Below, piece after piece: positions 26,901 through 34,964 of a DNA stretch of 46,643 nucleotides. The DNA comes from Nostoc sp. KVJ20. Lineage in GTDB: Bacteria; Cyanobacteriota; Cyanobacteriia; Cyanobacteriales; Nostocaceae. Location of the stretch: positions 1 through 46,643 of the forward strand of contig NZ_KV757598.1 in assembly GCF_001712795.1 (NCBI RefSeq), in the 5' to 3' direction. The notes under the pieces are model-generated. The model did no database searches, was not told the DNA's origin, and was given only the letters and a program-made list of their open reading frames with translations. Each line of letters starts with the position of its first letter. The stretch's first letter is position 1. Made by a program: the position numbers and the translations under genes.

Positions 26901-29318
26901 CGATTTAAGCAAGCAGATAATCTCTGCAAAGCTTGCTATATGCTAGGCAACAATCTCCTTTCTTGGGTGCGTCCTCTGCGTAGCTCCGGTTCGATTTTTG
27001 ATGAAGGATTAATCGCTGGACTCCAGTCTGGGGAGATGGTTTTCTCAGGTAATCTTTTGATGTACAAGTTGCTCAATTCATTTTATGCAGGAGACAGTGT
27101 ATTAGAAGTTCAGCAAAATCTTCCTGAATATTTAGAATTTTGTGCTAAGAAACTTAACTATCAACTGGCTGTGGATGTGATAGCGGGATTAAATATTTGG
27201 TTGCCTGAACTTACAGCTTTTCCTGCGGAGAATCTCCCAACTGAGCAGCAGCATCTTGAGTCCTGTAGAGTCAACAATAGCGACTATGCAATTTGCCATT
27301 ATTTACTCCTGAAAACTAAAGTCCTATGCTTTTACGGGCGCTATGAAGAGGCTGTGGAAGCAGCACAGGGGGCTGAAGAACTTGTTGGGACTATTATTGG
27401 AAAATACCAAGTTGCAGCCATCAATTTCTATCAATCTATTGCGATAGCAGAATACTGTCGAACTCATGCTCTAGGCTTAGACAATAGTTACATTCAAAAA
27501 GTTAAGTCAAACCAAGCTCAACTTAGTCTCTGGGCAATTAGTTGCCCAGAAAACTTTGCTCATAAATACGATTTAGTTAATGCTATTTTAAGTATTTTAT
27601 CAGGACAGAAAGCAGAAGCAATTGAACTGTTCGATCGCGCCATAACTCTAGCCAAAGCCAACGAATATATCCAAGAAGAAGCCTTAGCAAACGAACTTGC
27701 TGCTAAATTTTACCTCGATTGGGGTAAAGAGAAAGTTGCCGCCAGCTATATGCAAGAAGCCTATTACTGTTATTCCCGTTGGGAAGCTAAAGCTAAAACT
27801 GATGACTTAGAAACTCGTTATCCAGACTTGCTTTGTCCGATTTTGCAACAGTCGGATTTCTCGGTGACAATGTTAGGCACGCTAGCAACGATCGCTACTC
27901 CCAACTATTCACTTCATTCCAACACCCGCAAAACTTCTAGCGGTTCCAGGATCAATACAACCCTTGATTTTGCTGCCATTATCAAAGCCTCTCAAGCACT
28001 TTCGAGGACGATTCAATTAGACGATCTGCTCCACCAACTTACCCAAATTATTCTGCAAAATTCGGGTGGCGATCACTGTGCGTTAATCTTACCTTCGGAA
28101 AATGAAATTTGGGAAGTGCGGGCGATCGCCACACCCACCGCCACCGAACTCTGCTCCGAACCCCTGGAAAACAACCCCAATCTCCCCGTCAAACTGATTC
28201 AATATGTCAAAAACACTCAACAAATCGTGGTGATTGACGATTTAGAAACCGATTTACCTGTAATTGATAATTATTTGACACTACACCAGCCTAAAAGTGT
28301 CCTGTGTTTACCCATTCTCAATCAAGGAAATTTGGTCGGTATTTTGTATCTCAAGAATCGCTTAACCAGTGGTGTGTTTACTAGCGAACGCATCATTATT
28401 CTCGACTTTCTCTGCACTCAAGTGGCTATTTCTCTAGAAAATGCCCGACTTTATAATCAAGTCCAGCAGACTCTCACCGACTTGCAACAAGCTCAATTAC
28501 AAATAGTCCAAAGTGAAAAAATGTCTGCACTGGGTAACTTAGTCGCCGGAGTTGCCCACGAAATCAACAATCCTGTCGGCTGTATTATTGGCAATGTTGA
28601 TGCTGTCCAAAATTCCATTAATGACCTATTTGGGTTGATTGACCTCTACAACGATAAATTTCCCCAACCTGGGACGGAGATTGAAGAGGAATTAGAGACA
28701 ATCGACCTGGAATATTTACGGGATGATTTACCCAAGTTAATTAGAGCCATGAAGGATGGTGGCGATCGCATCACAAGCATTAGCAAGAGTCTCCGCACCT
28801 TCTCCCGTGCTGATACCGATCAAAAGCAGAAATTTAACCTGCATGAAGGGATTGATAGCACCATCTTGATTTTACGCCATCGCCTCAAGGCTTCGGAGAC
28901 TCGTCCGGCTATTGAAGTTGTCACCAAATACGGTAATTTACCTCAAGTAGAATGTTTTCCCGGTCAATTAAATCAGGTATTTATGAATATTCTGGCTAAT
29001 GCCATTGATGCTTTAGAAGAATCTAATCATGGACGCAGCTTTGCAGAAATTAAGGCCAATCCCAACTGCATTAATATTCAAACATCGGTCGAAAATGAAA
29101 AGGTAAAAATTGCCATTGCTGATAATGGTAAAGGGATGAGTGAAGAAATTCAACAAAAGATTTTTGACCATTTATTTACTACCAAAGCTGTTGAAAAAGG
29201 TACGGGATTAGGATTAGCGATCGCTCGTCAAATTGTGGAAGAAACCCACGGCGGAAAATTAAGTTTTAACTCTGTTCTAGATGAAGGTACTGAATTTATC
29301 ATTGAAATTCCAGTATAA
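23937..29318 (+). CDS. Giant HstK-type dual kinase, copy 2
   Basis: 1793 aa with the same domain order as copy 1. The Ser/Thr kinase keeps the catalytic Lys, HKDIKPAN and DFS; Walker A GFSGIGKT is at 333-340 and Walker B is VIFLDDLQWAD. The TPR-like middle (about 640-1280) differs clearly from copies 1 and 4: it contains GYEFGVLAENLAKRFKQADN and lacks the AYDETVM-KHH block. GAF about 1345-1490. His kinase with His1541 in GVAHEINNP, N-box LANAIDAL, DNGKGM and TGLGLAIARQIVEETHGG, very like copies 3 and 4. The common ends with a distinct middle suggest that this copy receives different signals but speaks to similar partners (inference). No receiver domain is attached. Confidence 0.9.
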   Translation: MVSILASIPGYRISEELYNGSRTLVYRGYRETDLLPVVIKLLKNPYPSFSELLSFRNQYTIAKNLNSPLIVQTYSLEPYQNGYALVMEDFGGISLVEWRMRGSVESLIEFLEIAIALCNTLDILYRHRIIHKDIKPANILINPETKQVKLIDFSIASLLPRETQTLINPNVLEGTLAYISPEQTGRMNRGIDYRTDFYSLGVTFYELLTGVLPFQSEDAMELLHCHIAKSATLVHEINSAIPSVLSAIVSKLMAKNAEDRYQSALGLKSDLENCLVQLKETSKIEDFPIPQRDVCDRFIIPDKLYGRKNEVQSLLKAFDRVASGSSELILVAGFSGIGKTAVVNEVHKPITRQHGYFIKGKYDQFNRNIPFSAFVQAFRSLMGQLLSASDVELARWKKQILAAVGENGQVLIEVIPELEHIIGSQPPVVELVGSASQNRFNLLFGKFIQVFTKKEHPLVIFLDDLQWADSASLNLLKLLMSESEAGYLLVLGTYRDNEVFPAHPLMLTLNEMRQRGVNLNTLILAPLKESDITCLVADTLLCSNDIAASLSQLVYQKTQGNAFFTIQFLSALYEEECIIFNRLSGYWQCNLSQVTQLALTDDVVAFTTQRLRRLPVATQEVLKLAACIGNRFDLETLAIVCEAGQDSVAVDLWRSLQEGLVIPENSTYKFFQGNEHDIEDIEAMNNLNVSYLFIHDRVQQAAYSLIPDGLKQATHFKIGNLLLANVSPEEQGSKIFAIVNHLNQGFELHQSQEERLELLRLNCIAGIRAKESTAYGVAVNYFTVAQRLLPPNSWQQDYEKSLEVYFYLAEVKYLSGDFQSSLAIIETISNFAKRQLERAEAFNLAILMFTLQGHYLQALQYGQKALSCLNFDLSEIDLPEKLESSQNEIQLKLANRQPEELVNEPEATDLEKRLIIKILNNLIVPVYVLQKGELYFLVALSMVSVSLNFGVIAESGNGFSAYGMYLGYYQRDYQLGYEFGVLAENLAKRFKQADNLCKACYMLGNNLLSWVRPLRSSGSIFDEGLIAGLQSGEMVFSGNLLMYKLLNSFYAGDSVLEVQQNLPEYLEFCAKKLNYQLAVDVIAGLNIWLPELTAFPAENLPTEQQHLESCRVNNSDYAICHYLLLKTKVLCFYGRYEEAVEAAQGAEELVGTIIGKYQVAAINFYQSIAIAEYCRTHALGLDNSYIQKVKSNQAQLSLWAISCPENFAHKYDLVNAILSILSGQKAEAIELFDRAITLAKANEYIQEEALANELAAKFYLDWGKEKVAASYMQEAYYCYSRWEAKAKTDDLETRYPDLLCPILQQSDFSVTMLGTLATIATPNYSLHSNTRKTSSGSRINTTLDFAAIIKASQALSRTIQLDDLLHQLTQIILQNSGGDHCALILPSENEIWEVRAIATPTATELCSEPLENNPNLPVKLIQYVKNTQQIVVIDDLETDLPVIDNYLTLHQPKSVLCLPILNQGNLVGILYLKNRLTSGVFTSERIIILDFLCTQVAISLENARLYNQVQQTLTDLQQAQLQIVQSEKMSALGNLVAGVAHEINNPVGCIIGNVDAVQNSINDLFGLIDLYNDKFPQPGTEIEEELETIDLEYLRDDLPKLIRAMKDGGDRITSISKSLRTFSRADTDQKQKFNLHEGIDSTILILRHRLKASETRPAIEVVTKYGNLPQVECFPGQLNQVFMNILANAIDALEESNHGRSFAEIKANPNCINIQTSVENEKVKIAIADNGKGMSEEIQQKIFDHLFTTKAVEKGTGLGLAIARQIVEETHGGKLSFNSVLDEGTEFIIEIPV

Positions 29319-29353
29319 GTTTTGTATGTAATGTTAAACACGCTTCAGATATC

Positions 29354-29391
29354 TGGGAATACTAAACCTGGAAATTTAAGGATTTAGCAGT
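29354..29391 (+). promoter_or_regulatory. Shared leader of the giant kinases, copy 3 (diverged)
   Basis: TGGGAATACTAAACCTGGAA, then AATTTAAGGATTTAGCAGT, up to the ATG. The hairpin arms have decayed and the upstream terminator-like palindrome is missing at this junction, so transcription from copy 2 may run on into copy 3. Confidence 0.5.
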
Positions 29392-32300
29392 ATGGTTAGC
29401 ACTCTTGTCAATATTCCCGGATATCGCATCAGCGAAGAACTCTACAATGGTTCGAGAACCGTAGTTTATCGAGGGTATCGGGAGGCTGACTCATTACCTG
29501 TAGCCATTAAATTGCTGAAAAATCCATATCCAGATTTCAACGAACTCTTGTCGTTTCGGAATCAATACACCATTGCTAAAAATCTCAACTCTCCTCTGAT
29601 CGTCCAAACCTACAGCCTCCAACCATACCAAAATGGCTACGCGCTGGTGATGGAAGACTTTGGGGGAATTTCTCTCAAGGATTGGGAAGTTAAGGGAAGG
29701 GGGCAATCTCTACAGGAGTTTTTAGAAATTGCGATCGCACTCTGCAATACCTTAGATATACTCTACCGAGAGCGGATTATTCATAAAGATATCAAACCCG
29801 CCAATATTTTAATTAATCTCGAAACAAAACAAATTAAATTAATCGACTTTAGTATTGCATCTTTACTACCACGAGAAACGCAAACTTTAATCAATCCCAA
29901 TGGATTAGAAGGGACACTCGCTTATATTTCCCCGGAACAAACAGGTCGAATGAATCGGGGGATTGACTATCGAAGTGACTTTTATTCTTTGGGAGTAACT
30001 TTATACGAATTACTGGGAGGAAAGTTACCTTTTGAATCCAAAGAGCCGATGGAGTTAGTCCATTGTCATATTGCCAAAAATCCCCCGAATTTAAGTGAAA
30101 TAAAGGAGACAAAAATTCCGCAAGTTTTGTGCGATATCGTGATGAAACTGATGGCGAAGAATGCCGAAGAGAGATATCAAAGTGCCTTGGGACTGAAATT
30201 AGATTTAGAAAAATGTTTAGATCAGCTACAAGTTTCTGGTGAAATTCAGAGTTTTGAAATTGGACAACGGGATGTGTGCGATCGCTTCATCATCCCCGAC
30301 AAACTCTACGGACGAGAAACCGAAGCAGAAACTTTACTGCAAGCATTTGAGCGAGTTAGCCTTGGTGCAACAGAAATGATGCTCGTTGCAGGTTTCTCTG
30401 GTATTGGGAAAACCGCCGTTGTCAACGAAGTTCATAAACCAATTGTTCGGCAACGCGGTTATTTTATCAAAGGAAAATTTGACCAATTTCAACGCAATAT
30501 TCCCTTCTCTGCTTTTGTACAAGCATTTCGGGATTTAATGGGGCAATTGTTAACCGAAAGTGATGTCCAACTAGAGCAATGGAAACATCAAATATTAGAA
30601 ACTGTTGGAGAGAATGGTCAGGTAATTATTGAAGTCATTCCCGAATTAGAAAAAATCATTGGCGAACAACCACCAGCAGTAGAATTATCAGGAACGGCAG
30701 CCCAAAATCGCTTTAATTTATTGTTTCAAAAATTCACCCAAATCTTTACTAGCGCCGAACATCCATTAGTGATGTTTTTAGATGATTTACAATGGGCTGA
30801 TTCAGCATCATTAAAGTTGATGCAGCTATTAATGGCTGATACAGGTCATCTTTTCATCATTGGTGCTTATCGGGATAATGAAGTCAATCCAGCCCATCCA
30901 TTAATGTTGACTTTGAGTGAAATCCAAAAAAACCAAGCAACCATTAATACTATTACTTTAACACCCCTGAGTCAATCCCAAATCAATCAATTAGTCGCTG
31001 ATACCCTAAAAAGTACAGAAAATTTGGCATTACCCCTTTCACAATTAGTCTATCAAAAAACTAAAGGCAACCCATTTTTTGCCACCCAATTTCTCAAAGC
31101 CCTACACGAAGAAAATCTCATTCAATTTAACTTGGAGTTAGGCTGTTGGCAATGCGATCTATCCAAAATTAATCAACAAGCCTTGACCGATGATGTTGTA
31201 GAATTTATGGCGTTGCAGTTAGAGAAGTTACCCTTAGCAACACAGAATATTCTGAAGTTAGCCGCTTGTATTGGCAATCAGTTCGAGCTAACAACATTAG
31301 CAATTGTTTCAGAACACTCAGAAGTAGAAACCGCAGCCAATTTATGGAAAGCATTGCAAGAAGGTTTGATTTTACCGATTGGTGATGTTTATAAGTTTTA
31401 TCAACAAGAGTCATTAGTCACTTGTACTGAGCGTAGTCGAAGTATTAGTCATCTGTCATTAGTAGATAGTCAAAAACAAATGACCAATGACAATGGACAA
31501 ATGACAGTTTCTTATAAATTTTTGCACGATCGCGTTCAACAAGCAGCCTATTCCCTAATTCCCGATGACCAAAAACAAACGACTCATTACCAAATCGGAC
31601 AACTGCTTCTACAACAGATTTCCGCACAAGCTAGAGTTGACCGGATTTTTGAAATCGTCAATCAATTAAATCACGGAACTGTTTTAATTACCCAACCAAC
31701 TCAACGAGAAGAATTAGCTAGCCTCAATTTAATTGCCTGTCGCAAAGCTAAAACTTCAACCGCCTATCAAGCAGCGCGTGAATATGCGACAGTCGGATTG
31801 TCTTTGTTGTCAGAAAATGCTTGGCAGCAGCAGTATGAAATGACCCTCGCCTTATATGAATTAGCTGCGGAACTAGCAATGCTAAACGGTAATTTTGAGG
31901 CGATGGAACAGCTTATTGATATTGTCATTCAACAGGCACGCTCCTTACCTGAAAAAGTCAATGTTTACTGCATTAGAATTCAATCTCATATTTCCCAAAG
32001 TAAACTGACATCAGCGATCGCGATCGCCCAACCAATCTTACAACAGCTTGGTGTCACCTTTCCTGAAACACCGACACCATCAGATATTAAACGGGAAATC
32101 CAACAGATTGAGGAACTCATTGGAGATCGGGAAATCGCTGATTTGGTTCACTTGCCTGAAATGACAGATGGAGAAAAACTCGCTATTCTTAAGATTGTCA
32201 ATATCATCAGCCCAGCAGCTTACCTCACTGGCTCAACGTTGTACCCATTGCTGAATACTTTGTCCGTTAAACTCTCGATTCAGTACGGTAACACATCGAC

Positions 32301-34845
32301 TTCTGCTTTCGGCTATGCGAACTATGGCAATATTCTCTGCAATTTCTTCCAAGTCGTGGATACAGGAACACAGTTTGGTTCTCTGGCACTCCAGATTATC
32401 TCAAAACTCGATGCCAAAGCCAGTAAAACAGAGATTTTGATGCTCTTGGGGTTGTTTATTGTACACCGCAACTCTCACATTCAAGAAACACTACCCCTGT
32501 TGCAAGAAGGTTACACCACTGCCATAGAATTTGGGAACTTGGTACTTGCTGGGTACAATGGCCACAGTTTTTGTCTTAATTCTTTTTGGAGCAGTAAACC
32601 CCTGGCTACCTTAGAGCAGGATATTAGTGCTTACTGCCATAGTTTGACGCAATTAAATCAATTAACAACCGCAAATTATTGCCGGATTTATTGGCAACCT
32701 GTTTTAAATCTGCTAGGTTTTGCAGAACACACCACCCTTTTGTCTGGAAAAGCCCTTGAAGAAATAGAATTTCTCCAGCAGCTACAATCCGCCAAAGATG
32801 GATATGGATTGTATATTTTCCATTTGTATAAACTAATGCTTTGTTTCTTGTTTGGAGAAATTGAGCCAGCGAAAAATCATGCTATTGAAGTCAGGCGCTA
32901 TTTTATGGCTGGTGCGGGATTAGTCAGCGAACCAGTATTTTATCTTTATGATTCTCTGCTAACTCTGGCACAATTAAATCCACAGTTAGATGAAACATCA
33001 GAAGCATTGCAGGGTGTCATAGAAAATCAAACCAAATTACAGCAATGGGCGGATCATGCACCCATGAATTATCAACATAAAGTTGATTTGGTAGCGGCAG
33101 AAAAATGTCGAGTGTTAGGGCAAAAAGCCGAAGCAATTGAGTTTTACGACAAGGCGATAACTCTAGCCAAAGCCAACGAATATACCCAAGAAGAAGCACT
33201 TGCTAACGAACTGGCAGCAAAATTCTACCTAGATTGGGGCAAAGAGCGCATAGCCGGGGAATACATGGTTGCAGCCTACTATGCCTATGCTCATTGGGGT
33301 GCAAAAGCCAAAGTCGCTGACCTAGAAGCTCGCTATCCGCAACTACTTAGACCTATATTAGAGCAAACCCGTTCTCCTCTCTCCACTCACGAAACTCTGT
33401 TCACATTGGGTAGTGTCACCTCCACCAGTTCGGCCATATCCAGTAATAATGTTTCTCTGGCTTTAGATTTAGCTACTATTCTCAAAGCTTCTCATACTAT
33501 TTCCGCTGAAATCGAACTGGAAAATCTACTTTCATCGTTGCTGACGATCGTCATCGAAAATGCGGGGGCTGATAAATGCGTGTTCATGCTCTTGCGAGAC
33601 TCGCGCCTGTTAATCAAAGGGTCAATTACCACAGGTTCAAAGCCAGTTGTCTTGCAGCGTATTCCCATTGAAGATAGCCAGGACATTCCCCACAGACTGA
33701 TTTACAAAGTCAAGCATGACAAGCAAACTGCTGTAATAGTTGATGCAAGTGCCGATCGCACCTTAGCCAATGACCCCTATATCATCCGTCAGCAGCCCAA
33801 AAGTATCTTGTGTAGCCCGATTTTGCATCAAGGGAAGTTGATGGGGATTTTATATCTAGAAAATAATCTAGCAACGGGGGCGTTTACAAGCGATCGCGTC
33901 GAACTTCTCAACTTACTTTGCGCCCAAGCCGCGATTTCTTTGGAAAATGCTCGACTTTATGAGCGATCGCTAGAAGCTGCTCAACAGCTAGAAGCAGCTT
34001 TACAAGAACTCCAGGGCGCTCAATTACAAATCGTGCAAAGTGAAAAGATGTCTGCATTGGGTAATTTAGTCGCCGGGGTGGCTCACGAAATGAATAATCC
34101 CCTCGGTTTTATTGCTGCTAGTCTAAAACAAGCCAAACCTACCTTTGGCGATTGTATCAAACACTTGAAACTATATCAAGAAAGGTTTCCTGCGCCCGGA
34201 GATGAAATTCTTGAACACGCTGAAGAAATCGACTTGGATTATACTGTAGAAGACTTGCCCAAGATGATTGATTCCATGTCTATGGCGTGCGATCGCCTGA
34301 AAAATATCAGCACTAGTTTAAGAACTTTCTCTCGTGCCGATAAAGACTACAAAGTGCCATTTAACATTCATGATGGCATTGATAGCACAATTTTAATTTT
34401 GAAACATCGTCTCAAGGGCAATGAACAACGTCCCGCTATTGAAGTGATAACTAACTATGGAAAACTGCCTCAAGTTGAATGTTTTCCTGGTCAATTAAAT
34501 CAGGTATTTATGAATCTTCTGGCAAATGGTATTGATGCATTAGATGAATCTAACATTGGACGCAGTTTTGAAGAGTTTAAAGCCAATCCTAACTGCATTA
34601 TAATTACAACTTCAGTCGCAAATAATCTAGTTAAAATTGCCATTGCGGATAATGGTAATGGGATGAGTGAACAAGTCAAATCAAAAATATTTGACCATTT
34701 ATTTACTACGAAAGCTGTTGGTAAAGGTACAGGATTGGGGTTAGCGATCGCGCGTCAAATTGTTGAAGAAACTCACGGCGGAAAATTGAGTTTTAACTCT
34801 GTTCTAGGTGAGGGTACAGAATTTATCATTGAAATTCCGGTATGA
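29392..34845 (+). CDS. Giant HstK-type dual kinase, copy 3
   Basis: 1817 aa. Ser/Thr kinase with catalytic Lys in VAIKLLK, HKDIKPAN and DFS; AAA-type ATPase with Walker A at 334-341 and Walker B VMFLDDLQWAD; TPR-like middle; GAF (about 1365-1510); His kinase with His1565 in GVAHEMNNPLGF, DNGNGM and TGLGLAIARQIVEETHGG. A loop after the ATPase part (about residues 673-705, 31409-31507) is encoded by repeat-like DNA (TGTACTGAGCGTAGTCGAAG and TGACCAATGACAATGGACAA) and reads through in frame. The His kinase half is nearly the same as in copy 4 (CDRLKNISTSLRTFSRADKD), while the middle is its own. GAF motifs show no bilin-attachment Cys-His pair, so light sensing is not indicated. Confidence 0.9.
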   Translation: MVSTLVNIPGYRISEELYNGSRTVVYRGYREADSLPVAIKLLKNPYPDFNELLSFRNQYTIAKNLNSPLIVQTYSLQPYQNGYALVMEDFGGISLKDWEVKGRGQSLQEFLEIAIALCNTLDILYRERIIHKDIKPANILINLETKQIKLIDFSIASLLPRETQTLINPNGLEGTLAYISPEQTGRMNRGIDYRSDFYSLGVTLYELLGGKLPFESKEPMELVHCHIAKNPPNLSEIKETKIPQVLCDIVMKLMAKNAEERYQSALGLKLDLEKCLDQLQVSGEIQSFEIGQRDVCDRFIIPDKLYGRETEAETLLQAFERVSLGATEMMLVAGFSGIGKTAVVNEVHKPIVRQRGYFIKGKFDQFQRNIPFSAFVQAFRDLMGQLLTESDVQLEQWKHQILETVGENGQVIIEVIPELEKIIGEQPPAVELSGTAAQNRFNLLFQKFTQIFTSAEHPLVMFLDDLQWADSASLKLMQLLMADTGHLFIIGAYRDNEVNPAHPLMLTLSEIQKNQATINTITLTPLSQSQINQLVADTLKSTENLALPLSQLVYQKTKGNPFFATQFLKALHEENLIQFNLELGCWQCDLSKINQQALTDDVVEFMALQLEKLPLATQNILKLAACIGNQFELTTLAIVSEHSEVETAANLWKALQEGLILPIGDVYKFYQQESLVTCTERSRSISHLSLVDSQKQMTNDNGQMTVSYKFLHDRVQQAAYSLIPDDQKQTTHYQIGQLLLQQISAQARVDRIFEIVNQLNHGTVLITQPTQREELASLNLIACRKAKTSTAYQAAREYATVGLSLLSENAWQQQYEMTLALYELAAELAMLNGNFEAMEQLIDIVIQQARSLPEKVNVYCIRIQSHISQSKLTSAIAIAQPILQQLGVTFPETPTPSDIKREIQQIEELIGDREIADLVHLPEMTDGEKLAILKIVNIISPAAYLTGSTLYPLLNTLSVKLSIQYGNTSTSAFGYANYGNILCNFFQVVDTGTQFGSLALQIISKLDAKASKTEILMLLGLFIVHRNSHIQETLPLLQEGYTTAIEFGNLVLAGYNGHSFCLNSFWSSKPLATLEQDISAYCHSLTQLNQLTTANYCRIYWQPVLNLLGFAEHTTLLSGKALEEIEFLQQLQSAKDGYGLYIFHLYKLMLCFLFGEIEPAKNHAIEVRRYFMAGAGLVSEPVFYLYDSLLTLAQLNPQLDETSEALQGVIENQTKLQQWADHAPMNYQHKVDLVAAEKCRVLGQKAEAIEFYDKAITLAKANEYTQEEALANELAAKFYLDWGKERIAGEYMVAAYYAYAHWGAKAKVADLEARYPQLLRPILEQTRSPLSTHETLFTLGSVTSTSSAISSNNVSLALDLATILKASHTISAEIELENLLSSLLTIVIENAGADKCVFMLLRDSRLLIKGSITTGSKPVVLQRIPIEDSQDIPHRLIYKVKHDKQTAVIVDASADRTLANDPYIIRQQPKSILCSPILHQGKLMGILYLENNLATGAFTSDRVELLNLLCAQAAISLENARLYERSLEAAQQLEAALQELQGAQLQIVQSEKMSALGNLVAGVAHEMNNPLGFIAASLKQAKPTFGDCIKHLKLYQERFPAPGDEILEHAEEIDLDYTVEDLPKMIDSMSMACDRLKNISTSLRTFSRADKDYKVPFNIHDGIDSTILILKHRLKGNEQRPAIEVITNYGKLPQVECFPGQLNQVFMNLLANGIDALDESNIGRSFEEFKANPNCIIITTSVANNLVKIAIADNGNGMSEQVKSKIFDHLFTTKAVGKGTGLGLAIARQIVEETHGGKLSFNSVLGEGTEFIIEIPV
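31409..31507 (+). repeat. Repeat-derived in-frame insert in giant kinase 3
   Basis: TCATTAGTCA near the left end and TGACCAATGA near the right end form an inverted repeat, around TGTACTGAGCGTAGTCGAAG. The TCATTRGTCA units match the STRR at 46590-46624. Paralogues have other, unrelated residues at this loop. Confidence 0.55.
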
Positions 34846-34883
34846 TTTTTGGTGACTTTCATTTGCTCTCAAGCCTTGGCTTT

Positions 34884-34917
34884 AGATCCCCGACTTCGCG
34901 AAGTCGGGGATCTTTTG
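34884..34917 (+). terminator. Perfect palindromic terminator between giant kinases 3 and 4
   Basis: AGATCCCCGACTTCG and its exact complement form a 30-base palindrome followed by TTTT, 38 bases after the stop of copy 3. Imperfect relatives precede copies 1 and 2. Confidence 0.75.
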
Positions 34918-34920
34918 GTC

Positions 34921-34964
34921 TTTTTTGGGAATACTAAATCTGGAAGTTTCACAGATTTAGCAAC
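34921..34964 (+). promoter_or_regulatory. Shared leader of the giant kinases, copy 4
   Basis: Same as copy 1, including the perfect AAATCTG/CAGATTT hairpin, ending AGCAAC before the ATG at 34965. No Shine-Dalgarno sequence. Confidence 0.65.
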
